NCBI GenBank assembly: GCA_002353295.1
Contig: DEJG01000019.1
Location: 383,300 to 447,299, forward strand
DNA length: 64,000 nucleotides
Reading direction: 5' to 3'
Origin: Prevotella sp. UBA2754
GTDB lineage: Bacteria > Bacteroidota > Bacteroidia > Bacteroidales > Bacteroidaceae
Part shown: one piece after another, positions 53,367 through 62,620 of the stretch
Layout of the letters: every line of letters begins with the position of its first letter
How positions within the stretch are numbered: position 1 is the stretch's first letter
The notes under the pieces: model-generated
What the model saw: only the letters and a program-made list of their open reading frames with translations
Told to the model about the DNA's origin: nothing
The model's database searches: none
Position numbers and translations under genes: made by a program

Positions 53367-56084
53367 CTATTCAATAGGCAATATACGAATCCGTAAGGTT
53401 TGAGGCGTTGTGGGCACGGTGTACTTCTTGAGTACTCCAGGTCCACAACTACTGTTTCCTAACCCCATCACCGCACAGTCTATAGACAGATATACTTTCC
53501 CTTGATCTTGCAACTCATAGTCATGTGTCTTGCTTGCCAGATAGGGGGCGGAATAGGGAAGGGCGGAGAACGAGAATGGGACATCGACAGCCTCAATCCG
53601 TATACCTTTTCCTTTCTTCGTCTTCAGTTCCACAAGGGTACACTCTTCATGGTTTCCTGAGTCTTGCGGACGAGGATAGTGGACATATTGCTCACTGACT
53701 GTTGACTTCCACCATCCTATCGGACAGGATTGCTTTCGGTCTGGGTAGTTGTCCCAAGGTCCTCGTCCATACCATGCCAGTTGCTCATAATCACGGGGTA
53801 ACTCCATGACAATACCTACACGGGGGAGTGGTGGCAGACTGTCAGGAATCGTGAAGGTGAAGACCCATTCGTTGCCCTGTTGCTCTATGGTCATAGGAAT
53901 CGTTAGCGTATCGAGACCATAGCGTTTCCAGTCTTTCGCTAACCAGTTGCCGAAACTCTTGTCGTTATCCGTAGGGGCACGGAAGACTTGCGGCTTGACG
54001 GCAGACATTATCTGTCTGATTCCTGGTGAAAGAGGTTTTGCTTTCAGGGCTTTTGGCTTCTGGGTGTTCACTTTCACCTCTGGACCATTGCCATAAACTG
54101 CTTGTACCTCATAATATTTGGGGGTTAGGGTACGGTCACTCATCACGACACCATTCATGCAGAAGGCGTGTAGGTTGGGCTTGTCACCAAAGTCTCCGCC
54201 ATAGAGGACCTTTCCGTCTTTGATGATACCTTGGTCTACCCAGTCCCAGATAAAGCCGCCAAGCATCCGTTTGTTGGAGTTGATCTCATCCCAGTATTCC
54301 TTGAAGTTACCCAAGGCATTACCCATACAATGGGCGTACTCACTGGTCAGTACAGGACGTGGTCCGCCATCAGAACCCACCCAAGTACAGCGGTCACCTT
54401 CTCGCTGGGCAATTTCCAACAAACGCTCCCAACGGGCGTTCTCAGCACGTTCCTGATCTGAGCCTTCAGGAATACCTGGGTTCAGATATTCTTGCATCAC
54501 ACGGGGATAGAAACGAGAGATGACATCAACCGTTGAAGGGTCGGGGAGTCCTTGTGCTCCTTCGTAATGGACAGGACGGGTAGGGTCGAACTCATGGAGC
54601 CATGCTGACATGGCAGCTTGGTTAGGACCGTAGCCACTCTCGTTGCCAAGACTCCAGAAAATGATACTAGGGTGATTCTTGTCGCGTTCTGCCATGCGGA
54701 TAGCTCTGTCAAGGAAGGCATCTCCCCAATCTGGTGTTGAGGCAAGAGTGCCACGTAACCCGTGTGTCTCACAGTCTGCCTCATCCATCACATACATACC
54801 CATCGAGTCACAGAGCTCATACCATCGTGGGCAGTTGGGATAATGTGATAATCTTACGGCATTGATATGTGCAGCCTTCATCAGTTTCAGATCCTTGATC
54901 ATCAGCTCCTCTGTCATCACACGTGCTTGATGGGGATCGTGCTCATGACGATTAACGCCTCGTATCTTGATGGGCTGCCCATTAATAAGTAACTGTCCGT
55001 CTTCTATGCGAATAGTACGGAAACCCACTTTCTGAGTAACTTGTTCAACGATAGTGCCGTCGCCTTTTTGTAGTTGCAGACAGAGGGTATAGAGGTAAGG
55101 ACTTTCAACACTCCATAGATGCGGGTTGTTGACCTTTATCTCCATACGGTTAAACTTACGATAACCACGTTGTGGATACCATTCATTCATGCGGGAAGCC
55201 TTGTGAGTGCGGTCAAGGACTTCGATTGCTGCGACGGTGTCGGTACCTATGGGGCGGTTGCCATCTTGCAATGTGGCTACGAGACGATAGTCATCACCTG
55301 TCTCATCGTCGAAGACCGAGAATTGTGGGTTCATCTGCAATATACCGTCCATGGATGCTCGTATGGCAATATCTCTTAGACGGACATTGGGGGTATGATA
55401 CAGGAGCACGTCCCGATGAATACCGCCAAAGCGCCAGAAATCCTGATCTTCCAGATAAGAGCCGTCAGAGTATTTATAAACCTCGATGGCAATCTGGTTG
55501 ACTCCTTTCTTGATATATGGGGTGACGTTAAACTCCGATGGTTCCATAGAGCCTTGACTGTAACCGACTCTCTTTCCATTAATCCATACGTAGAAAGCAC
55601 TCATGACGCCCTCGAAACGGAGGAATGTCTGACCTTCTTGCCATCCGTTAGGCAAGGTGAATGTCCTTTTGTACTGTCCGGTAGGATTACGCTCCTCATA
55701 GGTTGTCCATTCCTTCTTGGGCTCTCTCATGACATAGGGAGGGTCAATCTTGAAAGGATAACCGGCAGAGATATAGATAGGAGTGCCATAGCCGTTGACT
55801 TCCCAGTTGGCAGGAACAGCAAGCGTTTTCCATCCTGAGGTGTCGTAGTCCGTGCGGAAGAAGTCTTTGATACGCTCCTCGGGGGTCTTCGTCCAGCGGA
55901 ACTTCCAGTCTCCATTCAGTGACAGCATGCGGTCCCCCGCCTTCTCTCCATAAGGAATGAAATATGCCCGTGCCGGTTCACGGTTTATCTGCAACACGTG
56001 GTTGTCTTCCCAGTCGTGGTGTTCCTGTTGGGCAGAAATAGACAGGCAGCACAGGGAACATAGCGATATAATGACAGTTCTCAT
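53367..56084 (-). CDS. GH2 beta-galactosidase, LacZ-type but shortened
   Basis: 905 residues with signal peptide (MRTVIISLCSLCCLSISA). LacZ-type motifs are clear: LSLNGDWKFRW, RGVNRHEHDP, SLGNESGYGPNQ with the acid/base glutamate, PVLTSEYAHCMGN with the nucleophile, and FIWDWVDQG. Usual LacZ proteins have about 1020-1050 residues. Here the Ig-like domain 4 between YYEVQAVYG and FRAPTDND is reduced to about 35 residues, and the following part of domain 5 is also short, so roughly 130-200 residues are missing. The frame is unbroken, so this looks like an evolved short form. It overlaps the upstream GH137-GH2 gene by 4 bp. It probably removes beta-galactose. Confidence 0.8.
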   Translation of the reverse strand: MRTVIISLCSLCCLSISAQQEHHDWEDNHVLQINREPARAYFIPYGEKAGDRMLSLNGDWKFRWTKTPEERIKDFFRTDYDTSGWKTLAVPANWEVNGYGTPIYISAGYPFKIDPPYVMREPKKEWTTYEERNPTGQYKRTFTLPNGWQEGQTFLRFEGVMSAFYVWINGKRVGYSQGSMEPSEFNVTPYIKKGVNQIAIEVYKYSDGSYLEDQDFWRFGGIHRDVLLYHTPNVRLRDIAIRASMDGILQMNPQFSVFDDETGDDYRLVATLQDGNRPIGTDTVAAIEVLDRTHKASRMNEWYPQRGYRKFNRMEIKVNNPHLWSVESPYLYTLCLQLQKGDGTIVEQVTQKVGFRTIRIEDGQLLINGQPIKIRGVNRHEHDPHQARVMTEELMIKDLKLMKAAHINAVRLSHYPNCPRWYELCDSMGMYVMDEADCETHGLRGTLASTPDWGDAFLDRAIRMAERDKNHPSIIFWSLGNESGYGPNQAAMSAWLHEFDPTRPVHYEGAQGLPDPSTVDVISRFYPRVMQEYLNPGIPEGSDQERAENARWERLLEIAQREGDRCTWVGSDGGPRPVLTSEYAHCMGNALGNFKEYWDEINSNKRMLGGFIWDWVDQGIIKDGKVLYGGDFGDKPNLHAFCMNGVVMSDRTLTPKYYEVQAVYGNGPEVKVNTQKPKALKAKPLSPGIRQIMSAVKPQVFRAPTDNDKSFGNWLAKDWKRYGLDTLTIPMTIEQQGNEWVFTFTIPDSLPPLPRVGIVMELPRDYEQLAWYGRGPWDNYPDRKQSCPIGWWKSTVSEQYVHYPRPQDSGNHEECTLVELKTKKGKGIRIEAVDVPFSFSALPYSAPYLASKTHDYELQDQGKVYLSIDCAVMGLGNSSCGPGVLKKYTVPTTPQTLRIRILPIE

Positions 56085-59000
56085 TGTACTTCAAGTTCTT
56101 TAAATTCTATTTGTTCTGTTTCCATCTTTAGCTTATATGTACCGGCATTGATCTGGGTACCTGTAGTCGTCGAGAGCATTTTCCATTTATTCGGTGTTGG
56201 CGGGAATGTCACGTCACGGTCTACCAATACAGCACCCTTTGAGTCAGTGATGGTCATACGGACAGGGATGGCATCACCAGTAGTGTTCTTGTAACGGAAG
56301 CGCAAGGCGTACTCTTGTCCAAGACCGGGTGTGATGATGAAAGTAGTACCAGTAGCAGTGGATAGTTTATCTTTCGCCTTTCCCTTGACAGGCACATAAA
56401 CGGAAGCAGGACGTGCCTCCGTGTCTGCTGGTAATAGTTCTTTAGGAAGTTTGGCTATCGTGTCCGTGTCTAGCGCATGCCATGACATCAAATTATCAGG
56501 AGCTGTAGATGTGTTGGGAACACTTGCATCTTTAGAGGCTATCGCAATACCGCAGATGACAGCTTGTCCTGCCTTTACCTCAGGGAAGGAGATCCTTATT
56601 TTCCCTTTTTGGACTTTAGTATAAACGACACGCTTCAGGGAACCACAGTAACCTGCTTCCGCCCATGGATCAAGGTCATCGACAACCTTCTTGTCATTCA
56701 CAGAGACATCAAAGATGCGCAGTCCTTCATAATCGGCAGTCTCCGATGCATAACGTCCGTGCCATGGTTCCACGAAATATAGTTCTATACGGTAGGCACC
56801 ATTAGGAACGGGGAGGTCATACCACAGACGATGCCGACCAAAGCGGAAGTATTGGAACAACTGGTCACTCTTGGTGCCTCTGATGTCAGTGGTGATATGG
56901 CGTTGAGAAGCCTGTAAGGCACTGATACCCTCAAAGTCCTGACCCCATGAATGACTGAATAGGGTGTCGTCAGCCTGCCATTGTTGTCCGAACTCGTCTA
57001 CAAATGCATCACCACCGCAGTTGATGCGATATAGGTAGTTATAGTCTGCAGCCCCTTTCAGAAGGTCTTTATTACGGTCAGCGGCAGTGGGAAGCTCTGT
57101 GTTCTCGGAGACTTTCTCGTTTTTTAAGAGATGTCGGTACATATAGTAGGCGGAGGTAGGCTCCTCCCATGTGGTGACGAGTCCCTTGTAGTTGATAGGA
57201 CCAATCTTGTCAATACGTCTCAGTGCACCATCAGGTTGTATGCGCCCAGGGTTGTCATGTGAGTTGAATATCCACTGGAAATGTCCGCAGACACTGTCTT
57301 TCGCCTGATAGGCGAGACGTGCTTTCGTCTCAAGAAGTGAGGTAAATGACTCTTCGCTGTATTTGGCATTACCATGTAGGTCGATGGTACGCCATGCTCC
57401 ATATTCACCATTCAGAAGTTGCTCTGGCTGTTTCAGTTCTTTGTCATAGTTCTCTGCAGAACCGCCGTAAGTACCACTCCAGTTCTGGATGACATTCCAG
57501 TCAGTTCCCTCTCCACCATTGCAAGTAGTGATGGCACGCTGGTCACGGCAGGTAGGATCGAGTTGTCTGATGATGTTACTGCACTCTTCCGCAAATTTCT
57601 TGGGTAGCACACTCTCATTCTGTAATCCCCAAAGGATGACAGATGGTGAGTTGCGCCGTTCTTTGATCCATCTGACAAGCAGACGTTTGAAGTTATTGCG
57701 GAACCGATGTGTGTCATACCATATATGCGCTGAGAACTGACTCCAGAAAAGAATTCCTTGTTCATCGCATAACTGTTGGTAAAGCAGGTGATGAGGCTGA
57801 TGCGCTTCACGAATGGCATTGAAACCTCCATTGACAATCTGTTTTACTCTTGAGCGAATCTGTTCATTTGAGAAAGCATGACTACTGCCAAGGAGATGTT
57901 CATACTCACAGGTACCGTTGATAAATACAGGCTGACCATTCAACAAGAAGCGATGGTCACCATCCTTCCTGTGTACTGGCCATGAAATGCTTCGAATGCC
58001 AAAAGGTGTGCGTACCTCATCAACAGTCTCAATCTTGCTGCCTGTTTGGGATTTCTCTGTTCCTTGGGCAATAATCGCCCGCTTGATCATCGTGGTTAGT
58101 GTATATAGATATGGGTCATCGAGACTCCAGCGATGAGCATTCTCTATCTTTTCGGCATAGTAGAAGGTCTTGCTGTCCCCAGCTTTGATGGTCACGGGTT
58201 CTGCATGACGGAATACTTGCTTGCCACTGGAAAGAGAGAGTTTTTGAACGAGTTCTACAGTCTGTGTCTCCTTGCTATAGTTGCGTACCTCTGTCTCAAT
58301 GAATACGGAGTCACATGCGGCATTGTTCCAGATGTGGACACCGAAAGGCTCGATACGTACCTCATCAGTCTCTATCAGACTGACAGGACGGAAAATACCG
58401 AAGGGTTGACTGCCTTCCGAGAACCCCCATTCACTGCTGCATCCTCCACAGACCCATGGAGAGGCTGTCTGCATGGCAGGATGGTCAACATCCACTCGAA
58501 GTTGGTTCTCACCGTCCTTCAGACGATCTGTCACGTCAAGTGTCCATACGGTGCGACCTACCAGTTCTTGAGGATATTTATGTCCGTTGAGGGTCACTGT
58601 GGCATAAGTGCCTACACCTTCAAACTGGAGGAAATAACGCTTGCCCTTTTGTTTTGTGGTGGTGAACATCTTGTGATATGTCGCACTGCCATGTAAATTA
58701 CCATGTCGAAGTTGTCTGTAGCCGTAATAGTCGTCAAAGTTGTGGGGGATTGTCACGTTTGTTGCTGTCATGTCTCGTCCTTCAGAACAGGAGGCGGTCC
58801 AACCGTCGTTGAGGCTTGTTATGGCACGGCGTCCCTTTGCTTCCGGCTCGGGGAATCGTACATCACTTCGCCCCATGGGAACGCTGGTGGCAACAGCAAT
58901 GCCGCGCTGTTGGTCATTGTTGACGGCACAATAGAAATGGTATACCACACCATTGTGTTTCACCACATAGCTCTTGTGGGCAAATAGTTCGTCATATGAC

Positions 59001-59998
59001 TTGGAGGGTGTGATAAGATCCTGTCCTGTCCAATCCTGCCAGTTCAGCAAATCCCTACTAACAGCAAAGGTGTTATAGGCGGCATATTTGCGGGTGGGGT
59101 TATAGGCAGAGAAATAGAACATGATATATAGATCTCCCATTTTCACAATTTGGGCATCACCGGTGATGATACCAGGAGCCTCGTGGAAGTATACGGGATT
59201 ACCGTCGTAACGTTTCCATTTTCTCAAGTCATTCGACAGGGCAATACCGATGCGTTCTGCCTTCAGGTTATTGGCAGGATTCACTCCGCCGGCATTGTAG
59301 AACATGATAAAGCGGTATTTCGAGATGCCTTTAGGCAGTCCGCCTCTTTTTCTTCCCTTTCCCTTCTGTTTGTCACTTTTCAGTTCATAGATAGTGCTCT
59401 TGTATTCCGTCAGTTTCTCCCACCATTGAGCATCCTTGTCGGTGATACTGACAAGAGGACTGTTGCCCGATTGCCACTCGTGAGGTTTTGTTATGTCGCC
59501 ATCAGTCCATGCCAATCCAATGTTCAGAGGCTCTCGTACCGCTTCGTAACCAGTACCATGTCCTCCGATGTAGGTCATCCAATAGTTCTTCTTGTATTGC
59601 CCAATCGCATAAGAACCATCCCACGTCCAGTCGATGAGAGCGGGAAAACCGCCTCGCTGGTTCATATCCCAACCGTCATCCTTATAAGACAAGATGCGTC
59701 CCAGTGTCTGCCAGTGTAACAGGTCATCGCTTTTGGCAAGCCATGTCTCATAACCGCGTCCGTCCAGTCCTTCCTTACCATTATAGACCACGTATGTCAT
59801 AAACCAACTGTCTCCCTTACGGAAGACGGTAGGGCAGTCTATCTTATGATAGTTGTCTGTCGGTACGATGACCATACCGTATTTGAACGGGGTCTTGGCA
59901 GTTTCGTATATCTGCTGCATCCGCTCATAGGGAACAGATTGGGCGGTAACAGTGATATAAGGTATGGCTAACAGAATGATTTGCAGTAACTTTTTCAT
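56081..59998 (-). CDS. GH137-GH2 fusion (beta-L-arabinofuranosidase plus beta-glucuronidase type)
   Basis: 1305 residues from the ATG at 59998. The longer frame to 60022 needs a TTG start, and MKKLLQIILLAIPYITVTA is the real signal peptide. Residues about 25-385 are a GH137 five-bladed propeller (YHKIDCPTVFRKGDSWFMTY, GRGYETWLAKSDD, GIITGDAQIVKMGDLYIMFY). Residues about 395-1010 are a GH2 with acid/base in GLQNESVLP and nucleophile in LLNGEYGAWR. A malectin-like domain (YRINCGGDAFVDEFG, about 1020-1160) and a C-terminal beta domain follow. The order matches BT0996 of the B. thetaiotaomicron RG-II locus, in which GH137 removes L-Araf from chain B and the GH2 acts on D-GlcA in chain A. Next gene upstream is GH138, also as in that locus. 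Confidence 0.85.
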   Translation of the reverse strand: MKKLLQIILLAIPYITVTAQSVPYERMQQIYETAKTPFKYGMVIVPTDNYHKIDCPTVFRKGDSWFMTYVVYNGKEGLDGRGYETWLAKSDDLLHWQTLGRILSYKDDGWDMNQRGGFPALIDWTWDGSYAIGQYKKNYWMTYIGGHGTGYEAVREPLNIGLAWTDGDITKPHEWQSGNSPLVSITDKDAQWWEKLTEYKSTIYELKSDKQKGKGRKRGGLPKGISKYRFIMFYNAGGVNPANNLKAERIGIALSNDLRKWKRYDGNPVYFHEAPGIITGDAQIVKMGDLYIMFYFSAYNPTRKYAAYNTFAVSRDLLNWQDWTGQDLITPSKSYDELFAHKSYVVKHNGVVYHFYCAVNNDQQRGIAVATSVPMGRSDVRFPEPEAKGRRAITSLNDGWTASCSEGRDMTATNVTIPHNFDDYYGYRQLRHGNLHGSATYHKMFTTTKQKGKRYFLQFEGVGTYATVTLNGHKYPQELVGRTVWTLDVTDRLKDGENQLRVDVDHPAMQTASPWVCGGCSSEWGFSEGSQPFGIFRPVSLIETDEVRIEPFGVHIWNNAACDSVFIETEVRNYSKETQTVELVQKLSLSSGKQVFRHAEPVTIKAGDSKTFYYAEKIENAHRWSLDDPYLYTLTTMIKRAIIAQGTEKSQTGSKIETVDEVRTPFGIRSISWPVHRKDGDHRFLLNGQPVFINGTCEYEHLLGSSHAFSNEQIRSRVKQIVNGGFNAIREAHQPHHLLYQQLCDEQGILFWSQFSAHIWYDTHRFRNNFKRLLVRWIKERRNSPSVILWGLQNESVLPKKFAEECSNIIRQLDPTCRDQRAITTCNGGEGTDWNVIQNWSGTYGGSAENYDKELKQPEQLLNGEYGAWRTIDLHGNAKYSEESFTSLLETKARLAYQAKDSVCGHFQWIFNSHDNPGRIQPDGALRRIDKIGPINYKGLVTTWEEPTSAYYMYRHLLKNEKVSENTELPTAADRNKDLLKGAADYNYLYRINCGGDAFVDEFGQQWQADDTLFSHSWGQDFEGISALQASQRHITTDIRGTKSDQLFQYFRFGRHRLWYDLPVPNGAYRIELYFVEPWHGRYASETADYEGLRIFDVSVNDKKVVDDLDPWAEAGYCGSLKRVVYTKVQKGKIRISFPEVKAGQAVICGIAIASKDASVPNTSTAPDNLMSWHALDTDTIAKLPKELLPADTEARPASVYVPVKGKAKDKLSTATGTTFIITPGLGQEYALRFRYKNTTGDAIPVRMTITDSKGAVLVDRDVTFPPTPNKWKMLSTTTGTQINAGTYKLKMETEQIEFKELEVQ

Positions 59999-60003
59999 AA
60001 TGA

Positions 60004-62619
60004 TTATTTTTGGAACAACCAATCAACCTCTCCGGAAGGACCGTTAAGACCACAGTCACGCTGTTTGATGTCGCTAGTGGTAAAACCTGCAACCATGAGG
60101 ATGCCCTTGGGCAAGTGTAAGGTCTGGCGACCAGCGGGTAGTGTATATTGGTGGATGTTTACCTTCGGCATCTGTACGATACTGATAGCATTGGTGAGCA
60201 GAGGCTCTGCCTGTCCGTACTCATTGCCAGTAGCGTCAATCTCCAGTTTTGGTGCTTTTGCCCATTTGGAGTCATCATCCTTGAAGAGACCTACGAGGAG
60301 TTTCACGGGTTTGTCACTTTCAAACTCAATGGTTGTTCCTACGATGCGCGTCGTGTCACGGTTCAGTACAAGTGCTTGCAAACCGATAAGTTCAGGAGCG
60401 ACAGAGTCAACGGGGGTGTCAGGACGGTTCTCGAAGATAATGGCACCTTTCTTAAGAGTGATGAGTTGAGTGTTCTTTGCGAAGAGTTTAACACTGGCAG
60501 GTCGGGCTGGCAGGATGTTCTCATTTGCTTTCTCCATAGGGTTCTTCAGTTTAATGATATTCTCTTTGAAAGCGTCGAGTTCAGCCTGATAAACCGTAGC
60601 AAGTTCCGACCATGTCTTCATCTTCCCGCCGTCGCCACCTACAGGAATACGGCGCTGGGCTGTCTGCATGGAGTTTGCATAAAGGTAGGCATCCTGTGTC
60701 GCTGCGCTCAGTATGTTCCACCAGTTCTGACTCAGTTCCATATACTGAACGGCTTTATCCAGATACTTGATATCCTGTGACCATTTGTAGTTCAGAACCT
60801 GTTGTGCGGCTATCACCTTCAAGCGGAAGGCGGCTGCGAACATACGGTAGAACTTCATGTCTTTCCTGACACGTTCGAATTCATCCACATGACGTGTAGG
60901 TGTTGCCACAGTAAGGTCGATAGCATGTTCTGCCTCAATGCCATGTTGTGCACATTGGTCCACGATGTCTAGTGGCAGTTCGCCTTTATGCGGAAGATGT
61001 TTCCATTCTTTTTCCACATATTCAATGAGTTTCTCTCCTTCAGGTCCACAGCTCTCATAGAAACCGGGATAAATGGTGTATTTGTAAGGATTCACCAATT
61101 CCCCCATCGTCATACCGAGCAACAGAGTCTGCCGGTTACCTTCTGTGATGCCAAAGCGACGTAATAGCTTAGGTGCAATCTCGCCCGCCTCGTCATAGGC
61201 TTTTAACAATTGTCCTGCAGATATGGTGTCAATACCATAGTAGTCTGCCAGTTGTTGTTTCCAATACGTTTGGTCTTTGCCGCGCTCGCAATTCCAAGAA
61301 TAACGTCCCCATGCTCGGTACCACATCCAATCACGGTCTATTTGTAACAACCGTTCTCCATGAGGAAGTTTATCTGCTGTATATGGCCAATCCCAATAAC
61401 TTGCCTGGGGATAAAGGTGTAATCCGTTAGAGTGGTGGACACGGTGCATCGCCTGTACAGCCTTTTGGGTGAATGCCGGTGAAGACCAACGCCAAGGCTC
61501 CAGATTGGCAAGGATGTGCACATTATCTATGTGTATAGGGGCTGCATCTGCTAACATACGGTGAGTCTCTCCCCAAGGACCTCCAGGCTCATAAGTAGTC
61601 AGAGATTCTCCTGTATATTTGTTCATCGTGTAAATGTTGGGGTAGAAAGGGAGCGAGGCCTTCAGTACGGCAGGACCGTCGGTGTCATGATTTCTAAGAA
61701 TGATAGGAGGTGTATCAATACGTCCGGAGGCTTTCAAACCATCTTTGATACCGGGAATGATCGTTTCTGTCATCCATTTGATGTCTGTGTCAATTCCAGA
61801 CATAGCTTCTCCCAGACAGACGAGGAATCCGACTTTTGGATATTTCTCAACGAAGGCTGCTATAGACTTACGTGTATAGTCTGCTATCAGAGGAGTGATA
61901 GGGCGGTTACGGTCTTGTGTCTTCAGTCCATAATGATCAGCAAATGGTTTACTTAAGATAATATTATAGAACATCTGTATCACGCGGATACCCCTGCGAT
62001 CTGCTTCATCAACGAGGAAACCGAACATCTCTTGATTTTTTTGCATAGTGGCATCGTCTACCTCAGGAGCAAAAGGATAGTCCTTGAGTTTCACCAGAGA
62101 GGCAAAGGGATGTCCGTTCCAAAGATATACGGTATTCATGTTGTTCTCAGCTAGTAAATCCAGATAGCGTATCCATAATTGTTTGTCATAGAACCATGGG
62201 AAATTCTCTGGAGTGTAAGGGTATTCATAGACACGATGGCCAGGCAGGTAAACCGTTTTTTGCAGTCCTACACAGGCTCCTCGAAGTTTCATTTGCGGCA
62301 CTTCGTTCAGAGAACTTAATGTGGATAATGTCTTGTCTGCTTTGTAACATTCCAGCAATTTATTCACGCCATAGATAGTGCCTGCGTCATTATTGCCGAT
62401 GATACTAATCTTCTTACCTTTTTTAGTCAGGGTAAATCCCTCTTCTTCTCCTTGATTCGTAAAATCAAGAGTAATCGTATAATTGCCACCTAAGTGTTGT
62501 AGCTTAGAGGCAGCATACTCAGTACGAGGGGTTATCTTCTTGATGTTTACTTTTACCTTGGCGGTACTTGACAGGGTTGTAAACAGACAAATAGTCCAGA
62601 TAATATTCTTGATACGCAT
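60004..62619 (-). CDS. GH138 alpha-galacturonidase-like enzyme
   Basis: 871 residues with signal peptide (MRIKNIIWTICLFTTLSSTA). After an N-terminal alpha/beta domain like those of GH20/GH67/GH115 (YTITLDFTNQGEEEGFTL, NNDAGTIYGVNKLLE) comes a TIM barrel (MNTVYLWNGHPFASLVKL, VGFLVCLGEAMSG, LEPWRWSSPAF) and a helical C-terminal part. This, its length and its position next to a GH137-GH2 gene match BT0997, founder of GH138, which removes alpha-D-galacturonate from RG-II chain A. GH115 glucuronidase is the main alternative by fold. Gap of 1 bp from the upstream GH78 and about 5 bp to the GH137-GH2 start. Confidence 0.75.
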   Translation of the reverse strand: MRIKNIIWTICLFTTLSSTAKVKVNIKKITPRTEYAASKLQHLGGNYTITLDFTNQGEEEGFTLTKKGKKISIIGNNDAGTIYGVNKLLECYKADKTLSTLSSLNEVPQMKLRGACVGLQKTVYLPGHRVYEYPYTPENFPWFYDKQLWIRYLDLLAENNMNTVYLWNGHPFASLVKLKDYPFAPEVDDATMQKNQEMFGFLVDEADRRGIRVIQMFYNIILSKPFADHYGLKTQDRNRPITPLIADYTRKSIAAFVEKYPKVGFLVCLGEAMSGIDTDIKWMTETIIPGIKDGLKASGRIDTPPIILRNHDTDGPAVLKASLPFYPNIYTMNKYTGESLTTYEPGGPWGETHRMLADAAPIHIDNVHILANLEPWRWSSPAFTQKAVQAMHRVHHSNGLHLYPQASYWDWPYTADKLPHGERLLQIDRDWMWYRAWGRYSWNCERGKDQTYWKQQLADYYGIDTISAGQLLKAYDEAGEIAPKLLRRFGITEGNRQTLLLGMTMGELVNPYKYTIYPGFYESCGPEGEKLIEYVEKEWKHLPHKGELPLDIVDQCAQHGIEAEHAIDLTVATPTRHVDEFERVRKDMKFYRMFAAAFRLKVIAAQQVLNYKWSQDIKYLDKAVQYMELSQNWWNILSAATQDAYLYANSMQTAQRRIPVGGDGGKMKTWSELATVYQAELDAFKENIIKLKNPMEKANENILPARPASVKLFAKNTQLITLKKGAIIFENRPDTPVDSVAPELIGLQALVLNRDTTRIVGTTIEFESDKPVKLLVGLFKDDDSKWAKAPKLEIDATGNEYGQAEPLLTNAISIVQMPKVNIHQYTLPAGRQTLHLPKGILMVAGFTTSDIKQRDCGLNGPSGEVDWLFQK

Positions 62620-62620
62620 A

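Noticed and set aside
59999..60022. 8-residue extension of the GH137-GH2 protein
   Set aside because: It starts at TTG, overlaps the GH138 gene, and precedes a clear signal peptide beginning at 59998.
60004..62619. GH115 alpha-glucuronidase
   Set aside because: The fold is related, but length, motifs and the GH137-GH2 neighbour fit GH138 better. This is held with moderate confidence only.
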